A DNA stretch of 64,000 nt from Paenibacillus farraposensis (GTDB lineage Bacteria; Bacillota; Bacilli; Paenibacillales; Paenibacillaceae): contig NZ_JAFFQR010000029.1 of assembly GCF_020736845.1 (NCBI RefSeq), positions 186,001-250,000 on the forward strand, written 5' to 3'. Of this stretch, positions 25,562 through 34,258 are shown in pieces (the stretch's first letter is position 1; each line of letters opens with the position of its first letter). The notes under the pieces are model-generated. The model saw only the letters and a program-made list of their open reading frames with translations. It searched no databases and had not been told where the DNA came from. Made by a program: the position numbers and the translations under genes.

Positions 25562-25873
25562 GTAGAGTCCACACTCCTAACAATGAATTTTTACAATATC
25601 TGTTGTATATATCCCCAAATAAAGGTAACTATGCAAGTTGCTTTTACCATTGGTTAATTAATTTAAGATATAACGATTGTATACATTCAGTCAAGAGGAA
25701 AATTCGTCTGTAACCTCTCGGGGACTCACTGGAGTCTAATCTCTTTATCAACCACTCATTTTCGGAAAAATAAAAAAGCTTCTCCGCTTTGAAGAAGGTT
25801 GTGTTTGTTGGAGGTGTATGCTTAAATGTAGCGTATATTTATTGTTATTTTGGTGCTGGAAGGATGATGGAAC
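25562..25873. other. Intergenic region between divergent genes
   Basis: This 312-bp gap holds the divergent promoters of the sulfoxide reductase and acetyltransferase genes. A small hairpin (GGACTC-ACTG-GAGTC) lies near 25725 and a hairpin with a minus-strand T-run near 25772-25797. I looked for TPP and other riboswitch cores because vitamin transporter genes follow, and found none. No gene is supported. Confidence 0.4.
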
Positions 25874-26470
25874 ATGTGTGCATATACATGTAAGGGCCAT
25901 ATACCACTGCTGGAAAGCCCGCGTCTTCGCCTGCGCAGGCTGGAATCCGCGGATGCAGCTGCGATGTTCATGTGCTGGTCTGATCCTGAGGTTCGTCGTT
26001 ATATGAATCTTTCCGGCATGTCTGGACGTGAAGATGCAGAAGATATGATTGGGTTGTTGAATGAACTGGCAAAGTCAGAGGACGCACTGCGTTGGGGGGT
26101 TGAACTGAAAGAGAACGGAAAGCTGGTCGGAAGCTGCGGCTTTAATTATTGGCAGACAGAAGGGGCGTATAAAGCCGAAATCGGCTATGAGCTGGCCAAG
26201 CCCTACTGGCGACAGGGCTACATGACCGAGGCTTTGCGGCTGGTAATGTCATTCGGGTATGACACGATACAGTTGAACCGGATAGAAGCACTGGTGGACC
26301 CGCGCAATACTGGCTCTCAAGCCTTGCTGTTATCCATGGGCTGGACACAGGAAGGGCTGCTGCGGCAGGTGCAGCATACCTCTACAGGCTTTAAGGATAT
26401 GCTGATGTATTCTTTACTGCATGAGGAGTGGCTCAGACTGGAGGCGAAACCCAATGCTGTTTCAGTATAA
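25874..26470 (+). CDS. GNAT family N-acetyltransferase (RimJ/RimL type)
   Basis: A 198-residue single-domain acetyltransferase. The start of the domain is LESPRLRLRRLESADAAAMF. The acetyl-CoA loop region is EIGYELAKPYWRQGYMTEAL (motif A). Later comes LNRIEALVDPRNTGSQALLL, typical of the RimJ/RimL/YdaF group that acetylates protein N-termini or small amines. The acceptor is unknown. AAGGATG lies upstream. Its end overlaps the ECF T-component gene by 17 bp, so it is co-transcribed with the first gene of that locus. Confidence 0.9.
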   Translation: MCAYTCKGHIPLLESPRLRLRRLESADAAAMFMCWSDPEVRRYMNLSGMSGREDAEDMIGLLNELAKSEDALRWGVELKENGKLVGSCGFNYWQTEGAYKAEIGYELAKPYWRQGYMTEALRLVMSFGYDTIQLNRIEALVDPRNTGSQALLLSMGWTQEGLLRQVQHTSTGFKDMLMYSLLHEEWLRLEAKPNAVSV

Positions 26471-27212
26471 TGGCGGGTCTTCGCCGCTGCACAGGCTGGG
26501 GCCGCTAAGCAAGCTGATATGGGTGGGATGCTTCAGCCTGCTGTCGATGGCGTGGGATACAACGCTGCATGAAGCGGCGCTATTGGTTGTACTGATTGCT
26601 GTAGCCAAACTGGGGGCACGATTGACCCTGGTACGCCAACTGCGGACTATGTCGTTTCTGATTGGTTTGGGTATTCCGTATTTTATACTGTCTATTATGG
26701 CCGTTCGAGAAGGATATCTATTGATGTCCTGGGGGCCGATTGTAATCACGGTAGAAGGACTGGATATCGCAGGGGCGTTAACGCTGCGAATTTTTGTGCT
26801 GTTTTTGGCCTCATATATCTACCTTTCGACCACCGATCCCAGAGATTTTGTACAGTCTTTGAATCTGCGTTGGCGTGTTCCTTACCGGTTCGCGTTTGGT
26901 ATTTCGGTGGCGCTGACCTTTTTGCCTTTGCTGGAAGAAGAAGGACGTACTATTATGGCGGCACGACGGGTGCGCGGACAGCAACCGCCACGAGGATTGA
27001 GAAACCGGTTGGCCTATTGGAGCGGATATGCGGCTGCAGTGCTGGTAAATGCGGTAAGACGGGTACAGCAGACTGCGCTGGCTATGGAGGGAAAAGGCTT
27101 TGGGGCTTATGCAGACCGTACCTATCTTCGTACGCTGGACAATGGCCGCTCCGGTTATATATATGCTGTGATTGCTGTAATAGCTACGGCTGTTTTATGG
27201 TGGAGCTTATAA
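26454..27212 (+). CDS. ECF transporter transmembrane (T) component, YkoC-like
   Basis: About 252 residues with five to six membrane helices. The coupling helices carry the two signature motifs with Ala-Arg-Gly (AARRVRGQ) and AMEGKGFGAYADRTYLR, which dock onto the ATPases. It transmits ATPase movement to the substrate-binding S component. The ATG at 26454 has GGAGG 9 nt upstream and overlaps the acetyltransferase gene; a longer frame from 26421 is less likely. With the next two genes it forms a complete energy-coupling-factor importer. Confidence 0.92.
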   Translation: MLFQYNGGSSPLHRLGPLSKLIWVGCFSLLSMAWDTTLHEAALLVVLIAVAKLGARLTLVRQLRTMSFLIGLGIPYFILSIMAVREGYLLMSWGPIVITVEGLDIAGALTLRIFVLFLASYIYLSTTDPRDFVQSLNLRWRVPYRFAFGISVALTFLPLLEEEGRTIMAARRVRGQQPPRGLRNRLAYWSGYAAAVLVNAVRRVQQTALAMEGKGFGAYADRTYLRTLDNGRSGYIYAVIAVIATAVLWWSL

Positions 27213-27236
27213 ACGGCAACTACTTTTGTTGTTTTT

Positions 27237-27292
27237 ATTGTCAACTTGTCAAATAAGTTATGGTTGACAATAAGAGCGCGGGTGAATACATT
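27237..27292 (+). promoter_or_regulatory. Promoter with overlapping 9-bp inverted repeat (BirA-like operator)
   Basis: TTGACA (27264-27269), 17-bp spacer and TACATT (27287-27292) form a good promoter for the S component. The -35 lies in one arm of an inverted repeat, ATTGTCAAC (27237-27245) and GTTGACAAT (27263-27271). The pattern TTGTNAACY-N15-RGTTNACAA is the layout of biotin-repressor (BirA) operators. The site predicts repression of the S and ATPase genes by a cofactor-sensing regulator. Confidence 0.5.
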
Positions 27293-27370
27293 TATACAGT
27301 AGCAGCTTGTACAGAAATCGGGCTGTTATCTTAAACAAGTAGACAATGGAGAGGAGTTCTGAAAATACAT

Positions 27371-27958
27371 ATGAAGGAATCTCGTATTTTCACAAAATTT
27401 ACGACGCTGGATATCGTACTAATGGCGATGTTGGCAACGTTGAACGGTGTCATGACCGTTTATTTGTCGATGATTAACAAAACGTTAAACAGCCTGGGGG
27501 GTCCTATTGCAACTTCCGTGATTGTCGGACTATACATGGTATACGGGTTACTGGCCTACTATATTATTCGTAAGCCGGGGACGGCGGTGATTGCTTATTC
27601 ATTCGGGGCCGTGGTACAGTCCTTCATGGGCTCTGCTTACGGAATCGCAGCTATAATCGCGGCGGCTGTCTGCTACATGATCGTTGCTGAGTTGGTATTT
27701 GCCTTGTTGCGTTATCGGCGCTGGAATACGGCTTCGTTGCTGCTTGCGGGCGGTGCCATGGTTCCGTTGTGGTTTATCGTGGCAGCCAATATGTTTGGCT
27801 ACATGCATTGGGGCTGGAAGGTACTTGCAATTACACTGATTGTGCGTATCCTCAGCGGTATGTTTCTATGCGGCCTGCTCACCAAAGTGTTGGGTGATGG
27901 CTTGAATCGGACTGGGTTGTTAAAACGCTTTGAACTGGGACGCGCTTCGCGTGCATAG
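27371..27958 (+). CDS. ECF transporter substrate-binding (S) component, YkoE-like
   Basis: A 195-residue polytopic membrane protein with about six helices (FTTLDIVLMAMLATLNGV in the first). The helix pattern and its position between T and fused ATPase genes match the YkoE family, linked to thiamine or hydroxymethylpyrimidine uptake in Bacillus. There is no TPP riboswitch upstream; instead a palindromic operator is present, so the substrate may differ (biotin is suggested by the operator alone). The 158 bp before it hold that promoter. It is probably co-transcribed with the ATPase gene 57 bp downstream. Confidence 0.82.
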   Translation: MKESRIFTKFTTLDIVLMAMLATLNGVMTVYLSMINKTLNSLGGPIATSVIVGLYMVYGLLAYYIIRKPGTAVIAYSFGAVVQSFMGSAYGIAAIIAAAVCYMIVAELVFALLRYRRWNTASLLLAGGAMVPLWFIVAANMFGYMHWGWKVLAITLIVRILSGMFLCGLLTKVLGDGLNRTGLLKRFELGRASRA

Positions 27959-28015
27959 CCGTGACTGTGTACGAGAATGTATCCTTCAAGAATGGGGACT
28001 GAGGGTAACATAGTT

Positions 28016-29572
28016 ATGAATGAACATAGCGATTATGAGGCTGGATGTCATATAGCCGTGTCCTTGAAGGAGTTTGGCTTCCGTTATGATGATCAGGCGG
28101 AGCCGGCGTTACATGGCTTGACGCTCGATATTAAGGCGGGCGAGCATGTAGCGATTGTTGGCGCTAGCGGAAGTGGAAAGTCTACGCTGTGCCAACTGCT
28201 TCATGGCGGATTGTACCGTTCCGGTGAGGGCGAACGGACCGGGGAATTGACCGTGTACGGCATGGACCCAGGCAAGGCTGACCTGGCTGAGGTCGCATCC
28301 ACCATCGGGGTCGTGCTTCAGGACCCCGATGCCCAACTGGTGCAGGGCATCGTCGAAGACGAGATTGCCTTCGGACCGGAGAACCTGCGCGTGCCTCCGG
28401 CAGACATAGCGCAGCGCCTTGCTGCAGCGCTGGAGGCCGTCGACCTCGCGTCCGAGCGCGGCTCCTTCGTGTGCCGCCTCTCGGGAGGACAGCGCCAACG
28501 CACCACCATTGCTGCGGTGCTGGCGCTGGAAACGCCGCTCGTCGTGTTCGACGACGCCGCGGCGCAGTTGGACCCGCCGGCTGTACGAGACTTCGCCCTG
28601 CTATGCCGGCGGCTCCATGCCGCAGGCCGGACGGTGGTCACCGCGTCCGGCCGTATGGACGATGCCGCGCGGGCAGCGCAGCGTGTCATCGTCCTGAAGG
28701 GCGGGACCGTACAGCTGCAAGGCCCGCCGGAAACGCTGCTGCGCGAGCATGCTGCGCAGCTGGCCGCCTGGGGGCTTCTCCCCTCACATGCCAGGAGGGG
28801 AGAAGCGCCGCAGGAGCCGGAGGCGAGGCCCGGCTCGGCGGCTGAGCGCACCGGGCAGCCGTTGCTGGAGGTGAAGGGGCTGACCTTCACCTATCCCGGC
28901 AGCCAGCGGGCAGCGCTGAAGGGCGTGAGCCTTGCCCTTGCGGCTGGCGAACGAGCCGTTCTGCTGGGCGAGAACGGTTCCGGCAAAACCACGCTTGGCA
29001 AGCTGCTCATGGGCCTGCTGCCTGCCCCCATGAAGTGCATGTGGTGGCAGGGGCAGGATATGGCGAAGCTGCCGATTCACCAGCTGGCCGCCGGGATTGG
29101 CTACGTGTTTCAGCAGCCGGAGCACCAGTTTGCGGCAGCAACGGTGTGGGAGGAGTGCTTGTACAGCGTACGTGCCAAGCTTGGTTTACGCACCGGAGAG
29201 CCGATCCCCACTGCGTATGAGGAACGGGCACGAAGCTTGCTGACCGCCGCCAGACTGGATCACAGGCTGGATGCCTCCCCGTATTTGCTGAGTGGAGGCG
29301 AAAAAAAGCTCCTGAGCGTTGCAGCACAGTTCATCCTGCCTAAAAAGCTGTACATTTTGGATGAGCCTACGGCCGGCACGGATTACGAAGGGGTGGACAT
29401 GCTGCTACGTATGTGTGCAGAGCAGTCTGCCGAAGGTGCAGCCTTCCTGATCATCACCCATGATATGCAGGTAGCCGAAAGCTTTGCCAGCCATGTTCTG
29501 TACATGGAAGAGGGGCATCTTGAAGCAGAAAATAGTGGAATTTATCATACGATTACAGTTGACAATAATTGA
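28016..29572 (+). CDS. ECF transporter fused double ATPase, YkoD-like
   Basis: About 518 residues with two ABC ATPase domains in one chain. Domain 1 has Walker A GASGSGKST (49-57), signature LSGGQRQR and Walker B LVVFDD. Domain 2 has GENGSGKTT, LSGGEKKLLS and LYILDEPTAGTD. In domain 1 the usual catalytic Glu after Walker B is Asp, so only one ATP site may be fully active. The ATG at 28016 fits GAGGG upstream better than one at 27977. Roughly 28380-28900 is much richer in G+C than the rest of the gene. The unit ends in a perfect terminator. Confidence 0.92.
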   Translation: MNEHSDYEAGCHIAVSLKEFGFRYDDQAEPALHGLTLDIKAGEHVAIVGASGSGKSTLCQLLHGGLYRSGEGERTGELTVYGMDPGKADLAEVASTIGVVLQDPDAQLVQGIVEDEIAFGPENLRVPPADIAQRLAAALEAVDLASERGSFVCRLSGGQRQRTTIAAVLALETPLVVFDDAAAQLDPPAVRDFALLCRRLHAAGRTVVTASGRMDDAARAAQRVIVLKGGTVQLQGPPETLLREHAAQLAAWGLLPSHARRGEAPQEPEARPGSAAERTGQPLLEVKGLTFTYPGSQRAALKGVSLALAAGERAVLLGENGSGKTTLGKLLMGLLPAPMKCMWWQGQDMAKLPIHQLAAGIGYVFQQPEHQFAAATVWEECLYSVRAKLGLRTGEPIPTAYEERARSLLTAARLDHRLDASPYLLSGGEKKLLSVAAQFILPKKLYILDEPTAGTDYEGVDMLLRMCAEQSAEGAAFLIITHDMQVAESFASHVLYMEEGHLEAENSGIYHTITVDNN

Positions 29573-29606
29573 GTGTATGTTAGAAAATAATATGTACATC
29601 GCATAC

Positions 29607-29635
29607 AACAGGCGGCCTATATAGGCCGCCTGTTT
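29607..29635 (+). terminator. Terminator of the ECF operon
   Basis: A nearly perfect 14-bp palindrome (AACAGGCGGCCTAT / ATAGGCCGCCTGTT) ending in TTT. Confidence 0.8.
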
Positions 29636-29715
29636 ACCATTATGCAGTGCGGGCAAGACCGTTCTGTGCAGGGGAATCGTACAGGTACAACACAGTTTAT
29701 ACAAGGAAAGGATTT

Positions 29716-31257
29716 GTGATTTGCTTGGGACAAGATAAACCCATGAAGCGCGGACTTGTGCTGACAGGTGTTCTGCTAGCCACTTTTCTGGCCGCGATTG
29801 AAGGAACGGTTATTGGCCCGGCAGGGCCGACGATTGTTAGTGCACTGGGCAGTGTGAATCTGCTCAGTTGGATTTTTACGGCATATTTGCTGACGATGGC
29901 TGTAACCACACCTATTTTTGGCAAACTAAGCGATTTATTTGGCCGCAAACCGATTTTTTTGGTCGGCTGCTCGTTGTTTGCGCTTGGATCTTTGCTTTGC
30001 ATGCTGGCTGGCAGTATGGAGCAGCTTATTTTGTATCGGGCTATCCAGGGGATTGGAGCGGGCGGTGTCATTCCCGTTACCTTTACAATCATCGGGGATA
30101 TATACAAAATGGAGGAACGCCCCAAAGTTCAGGGGATGATCAGCTCGGTATGGGGGATTTCTTCCCTGATCGGCCCTCTCTTGGGCGGCTATGTGGTTAC
30201 CTATTTTGGCTGGGAATGGATTTTCGGCTTTAACATTCCCTTTGGCTTGGTTGCGATGTTCTTCATCGCCCGCTATCTGCAGGAGCAGGTAAGCAAGCGT
30301 GTTGCGCGCGTCGACGTACCGGGAGCGATTACCTTTACCATCGGGATGACGGCCCTCTTGCTCGTATTGGCACTAGGCGGGCAGTATATTAGCTGGGCTT
30401 CTCCTGAATTGCTGGCCTTGGCTGCCGTAGCTATGTTGTTCCTAATTCTGTTTTTGGTTATTGAAAAACGCGCTCAGGAACCGATGGTGCCCCTAAAGCT
30501 ATTCCGGATACGGGATATCGCTTTTTCCTGCGCCGCCGCACTGCTGGTCAGCACCTTGCTCATCGGGCTGACCAGCTATCTTCCATTATGGATTCAAGGC
30601 GTGCACGGTGGAGATGCCGCTTCATCCGGTTTGGCACTGGCTCCGATGTCGGTAGGCTGGCTGTTTGGCTCCATGATCGGAGGGCGCATTTTACTGACAC
30701 TAGGCTCGCGTCGAATCTCGTTGATCGGACTGATCTTGATTGTATTAGGTGCCTTCGTAATGACCTTGATGGGACAAGCATCACCGATCTGGCTGCTCTT
30801 TTTGTCTACATTATTGTACGGATTGGGCTTTGGCTTCTCGATGACCGTGTTTACAATTATTGCCCAGTCCTCGGTCGGGTTCCAGCTGCGCGGTGCTTCT
30901 ACCGCATTGAATACGTTCCTGCGAACGCTGGGACAAACGATAGGAGTTGCAGCCTTCGGTTCATGGCTGAATTATCGCATTGCCGCCCAGACAGCAGATG
31001 GACAGCTTATGCAGCAGGGCATTACACAGGAGAATATTAATGGCCTGCTTGCACCTCATGCTTCACAACATCTGAGTGACAAGACAGCGGGATTACTGCG
31101 TTCTGTATTGGAAAACAGTCTGCATTCCCTGTTTGTCATCATGGTCGCCATTGCGATTATAAGCTGGTTTGTTGTACTTGGCCTGCGAAATCGACCACCG
31201 GGTACAGAAGAAGGGACGGATCAGCGCATCAAATCACCTCAGAGAGAACATGCATAA
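29716..31257 (+). CDS. MFS drug exporter, 14-TM DHA2 (EmrB/QacA) family
   Basis: A protein of about 513 residues with 14 predicted helices. Motif A is GKLSDLFGRKP after helix 2, and TFLAAIEGTVIGPAGPTI in helix 1 is the DHA2 signature region. It exports hydrophobic compounds using the proton gradient. GTG at 29716 is taken as start because AAGGA lies 8 nt upstream; TTG at 29725 or ATG at 29743 are alternatives. It is a single gene between two terminators, with no adjacent regulator, so its drugs are unknown. Confidence 0.92.
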   Translation: MICLGQDKPMKRGLVLTGVLLATFLAAIEGTVIGPAGPTIVSALGSVNLLSWIFTAYLLTMAVTTPIFGKLSDLFGRKPIFLVGCSLFALGSLLCMLAGSMEQLILYRAIQGIGAGGVIPVTFTIIGDIYKMEERPKVQGMISSVWGISSLIGPLLGGYVVTYFGWEWIFGFNIPFGLVAMFFIARYLQEQVSKRVARVDVPGAITFTIGMTALLLVLALGGQYISWASPELLALAAVAMLFLILFLVIEKRAQEPMVPLKLFRIRDIAFSCAAALLVSTLLIGLTSYLPLWIQGVHGGDAASSGLALAPMSVGWLFGSMIGGRILLTLGSRRISLIGLILIVLGAFVMTLMGQASPIWLLFLSTLLYGLGFGFSMTVFTIIAQSSVGFQLRGASTALNTFLRTLGQTIGVAAFGSWLNYRIAAQTADGQLMQQGITQENINGLLAPHASQHLSDKTAGLLRSVLENSLHSLFVIMVAIAIISWFVVLGLRNRPPGTEEGTDQRIKSPQREHA

Positions 31258-31317
31258 GAGACTCCTTTACGGGCAATAAAGTTTTGTTGTCCAGCTCCAG
31301 CAACGATAAGAAAGTTT

Positions 31318-31367
31318 TTGCTGGTGGCTCTTAAAGATGTGTTAGGAGCTACCAGCAATTATTTTTA
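31318..31367 (+). terminator. Terminator of the MFS exporter
   Basis: TTGCTGGTGGCTC / GAGCTACCAGCAA stem (one mismatch) followed by TTATTTTT. Confidence 0.88.
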
Positions 31368-31442
31368 CAAAAGAATATACTTATTTTGTCAACTTTGTTT
31401 CATATGATAATACATAAGACAAATACTTCAAGGAGGTGCTTC

Positions 31443-31835
31443 ATGGAACAATCTTTTTCATCAATATTGACTTACAGCATACAAGTAATTGCGATATTAC
31501 TAATCATCTTTAACTTATTGAAAAGGAACGAAAAGAAAATAGGATGGGGAACACTTTCACTACTTTTAGCTTTTCTTGGCATGGCTGTCTCTTTTAAATT
31601 TGGCAATTACATATTGGGTGATAAGTTGCTTTCCTTTTTAGGATTACCTGCCTGGTCTAATGTCAATAACACTGGGTTTCATTACACTCTTTTTCTATCT
31701 AGTATTCTCTTTATTCCAAGTTTAATCATTGGATATAAAAAACCCGAAGAGCTTGGAGCTAAAATTGGAAAGCTGGTTTCTAGCATATATCTAGCCTTAG
31801 TAATAATTATGATTTTATTTTTAATCATAAGCTAA
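31443..31835 (+). CDS. Small integral membrane protein, unknown function
   Basis: A 130-residue protein with four predicted membrane helices (SIQVIAILLIIFNLL; GTLSLLLAFLGMAVSF; YTLFLSSILFIPSLII; SIYLALVIIMILFLII) and short loops. I recognise no family. The ATG follows AAGGAGGTG at an ideal distance, so it is surely translated. It is AT-rich like the cassette that follows, but lies outside the IS30 boundary. The 31836-32086 gap behind it shows no gene. Confidence 0.72.
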   Translation: MEQSFSSILTYSIQVIAILLIIFNLLKRNEKKIGWGTLSLLLAFLGMAVSFKFGNYILGDKLLSFLGLPAWSNVNNTGFHYTLFLSSILFIPSLIIGYKKPEELGAKIGKLVSSIYLALVIIMILFLIIS

Positions 31836-32086
31836 AATATACAGCTCACATTGGCTCTGATCTTTGTTTTAACAGGAGAGAACTGAAGCTGAACTGGGTA
31901 GAATCATAGGTAACAAAGTCTATCCGGCAAGACAACGGCATCCCATCACTTTCTGACTAAAAAAGCTCACTATTTGCTTTTAAAAGATCCTTATTTTCCA
32001 GAATAAATCCTCCTTTAAAATATCATCGAACCGCAACATAAATTCTCTTCTTCTAACAGGGTTAAAAGTGTATGATTTTTATATGA

Positions 32087-32759
32087 CGGATCGTAGAGCG
32101 GTTGCGCCAGGAGGGACAAGCAATCGTATGCTTTAAAACGATCTATCGCTGGCTGTATACAGGCCTTTTGATGAAGGGCCTACTTACCGTCCTGCGGCAC
32201 AAAGGCAAGCGCCAGAAGCCTGCGGAGACTCGCGGCAAGTTTGCCGTAGGCAAGCCGATCTCCCAGCGCCCAAAAGAGGTGCGGTCTCGAGAAACGTTCG
32301 GTCATTGGGAACTGGATACCGTCGCCCTCAGGCCGTGGAAAAAGCAAAAGGTTGCGTGGCCACGTTCATCGAGCGCAAAACGCGTCTGTACACCGCCATT
32401 CGAATGCCTGACCGTACGATTGCCTTTGGTGTAGCGGCCTCGCAGTATCCTGCAAAGGTGTTCCAAACCGCTACGGTTGATCGTGGTAAAGAATTTGCCT
32501 GTTATGCTAGCCTGGAAGCCCCTCATGGCGTACAGGTGTATTTTGCAGATCCCTATTCCTCCTGACAATGTGGTTCGATCGAGAACGCCAATGGCCTTTT
32601 ACGCGAATTTTTCCCCAAAGGGACTGATTTCGCTCAAGTGAGGGAAGATGAATTGGCACAAGCATTAGACCTCATCAACCACAGACCACGACAATGCTTG
32701 GGCTGGAAGGCCGCTCACGAATCCTTTTCAGAAGAACTGTCGCACTTGGCTTGACAATC
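32087..32759 (+). mobile_element. Truncated IS30-family element with a broken transposase
   Basis: Reads as the C-terminal two-thirds of an IS30 transposase: CFKTIYRWLYTGLL, then FGHWELDTV, then CVATFIERKTRLY, then SIENANGLLREFFPKGTDF, then the end EELSHLA with stop at 32752-32754. The 5' part is missing before about 32087. Two one-base insertions (a C in 32325-32327, an A in 32346-32349) and a TGG-to-TGA change at 32563-32565 interrupt the rest. The right terminal repeat TGTCGCACTTGGCTTGACAATC (32738-32759) follows. It cannot move itself. It marks the left border of the sucrose-ester-like cassette. Confidence 0.85.
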
Positions 32760-32832
32760 CATCAAAAACTTAATCATTAGCAAACATAAATAACACCCAT
32801 GAAATTATTCCCTTTTGTATCGATTACAAAGT

Positions 32833-32862
32833 TTGACTTTATTTATGTCAATCGGTTAACAT
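32833..32862 (+). promoter_or_regulatory. Promoter and palindromic operator of the LacI-type gene
   Basis: TTGACT (32833-32838), 18-bp spacer, TAACAT (32857-32862). An imperfect 18-bp palindrome ATGTCAATC-GGTTAACAT (32845-32862) covers the -10, the typical place and shape of a LacI-family autoregulatory operator. Confidence 0.6.
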
Positions 32863-32916
32863 AAACCTCAGAACAATATAGAAGATTAGTCATGTATGTG
32901 AGGTGATAGTAAGAAA

Positions 32917-33924
32917 ATGAAAACGAAACCGAAATTAGAAGATGTTGCTAAACATGCCGGTGTTTCACCAACCACTGTTTCTAGAGTGTTGAATAACCGT
33001 GGTTATATTAGTGAAGAAACTCGAAAACGTGTTCATAATGCAATGGAAAAAATTAATTATTTCCCTAATGAAATGGCTAGGTCATTATTTACAAAACAAA
33101 GTAATATTATTGGATTAATTTTTCCTACAGTAAGTAATCCCTTTTTTGCTGAGTTAATTTATAATATTGAAATTAAATGTGAGGAATTAGGCTACAAAGT
33201 ATTTCTATGTAATAGCTTAAATAATATGGATAAAGAAAAAAAGTATTTAGACATGCTCCAACGAAATCAAGTAGATGGAATTATTGTTGGAAGTCATAAT
33301 AGAGGGATTTTTGAACAAGTTTCAACAAGCTTACCTATTGTTGCTGTAGATCAATATATTTCAAATTCAGCGCCAATTGTTTCATCTGACAATTATTTAG
33401 GTGGTAAATTGGCAACGGAACATTTGATTAAAAGAGGTTGTAAAAAGATTATTCATATTAGTGGGCCGAGCAGATTAGATACTCCTACACATTTACGAAC
33501 CTCTGCATACAAGGATATAATGACAGCTTACGGTCTTAAGCCAATTATCTATGAAATCAATAAAACTTTTAATGCTAAAGAAAATCATAAAGTCATTTCG
33601 CAAGTTTTTCATGAAAATCCTGATATGGATGGTATTTTTGCAAGTGACGATATTATTGCTGCTAACATATATAATAAAGCTGTAAGAATAGGGAAAAATG
33701 TCCCGGAAGAGTTAAAAATAGTTGGTTTTGATGGAACAGAAGCAGTTAGAAATCTTCTTCCACAATTAACCACTATAAAACAGTCTATACCAAAAATGGC
33801 AGAAAGGGCAGTTATAATACTGGATAAGAAAATTAAAAATGAGGAAATTTCCTCTCACTTATGTAAGCCTCTAGATATCATACTTGTCGAGGGTGCTTCA
33901 ACGACAAATGTTTTTGCAACCTAA
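32917..33924 (+). CDS. LacI family transcriptional regulator of the cassette
   Basis: A 335-residue protein. The N-terminal helix-turn-helix and hinge are classic (LEDVAKHAGVSPTTVSRVLNNRGYIS at residues ~6-31), followed by a periplasmic-binding-like effector domain with IIGLIFPTVSNPFFAEL and a late VGFDGTEAV. It binds a palindromic operator and is released by a small sugar or sugar phosphate. Codon use is strongly AT-rich, unlike genes before 31 kb. AGGTGA lies upstream of the ATG. It is first in the cassette, has its own double terminator, and probably controls the esterase operon via the repeats at 34180-34222. Confidence 0.94.
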   Translation: MKTKPKLEDVAKHAGVSPTTVSRVLNNRGYISEETRKRVHNAMEKINYFPNEMARSLFTKQSNIIGLIFPTVSNPFFAELIYNIEIKCEELGYKVFLCNSLNNMDKEKKYLDMLQRNQVDGIIVGSHNRGIFEQVSTSLPIVAVDQYISNSAPIVSSDNYLGGKLATEHLIKRGCKKIIHISGPSRLDTPTHLRTSAYKDIMTAYGLKPIIYEINKTFNAKENHKVISQVFHENPDMDGIFASDDIIAANIYNKAVRIGKNVPEELKIVGFDGTEAVRNLLPQLTTIKQSIPKMAERAVIILDKKIKNEEISSHLCKPLDIILVEGASTTNVFAT

Positions 33925-33977
33925 AATCCCCCCCGTGATTACGGAATCAGTCTTTTAAGTAAATACACTAAGTTTTC

Positions 33978-34018
33978 CAAAAAGCTACAGGTTAAAAATT
34001 AACAGTGGCTTTTTTTTG
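33978..34018 (+). terminator. Terminator of the LacI-type gene
   Basis: AAAAGCTAC-AGGTTAA / TTAAC-AGTGGCTTTTTTTT, a strong stem with eight T. Confidence 0.9.
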
Positions 34019-34069
34019 TTATTCTCTACCTAAAAGAGCAATATTAATTTTCTTTTATTAAAAAAAACC

Positions 34070-34114
34070 GTATGATAACCGCTTGACACATTGAGTGTCA
34101 AGCGGTTATCATAC
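34070..34114. repeat. Perfect 20-bp inverted repeat (second hairpin after LacI gene)
   Basis: Left arm 34070-34089 and right arm 34095-34114 are exact complements with a 5-nt loop. An A-run lies before and TTTC after, so it may be a second, bidirectional terminator. The long perfect stem also contains TTGACAC in both arms. Confidence 0.7.
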
Positions 34115-34170
34115 TTTCATAGTATACGTTTTCTTGATATCAGGATAAAAGAAAGATTCATGACAACCGT

Positions 34171-34222
34171 TTGACATACAAAACGCTTTACATTTATATA
34201 TTATGAATATGAAAACGCTTTA
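34171..34222 (+). promoter_or_regulatory. Promoter of the esterase-sucrose phosphorylase operon with paired operators
   Basis: TTGACA (34171-34176), 18-bp spacer, TATATA (34195-34200). The 11-mer AAAACGCTTTA occurs twice, at 34180-34190 (in the spacer) and 34212-34222 (just downstream of -10). The repeats are 32 bp apart, about three helical turns. They resemble half of cre/LacI-type operators and are the best candidates for LacI or CcpA control. Confidence 0.6.
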
Positions 34223-34258
34223 TAGTTGTTGGTATTTCAGTGAAAGGATGTTTATATT

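Noticed and set aside
25562-25873. TPP riboswitch upstream of the YkoCED-like locus
   Set aside because: No CTGAGA core or the second conserved TPP element was found here or in 27213-27370.
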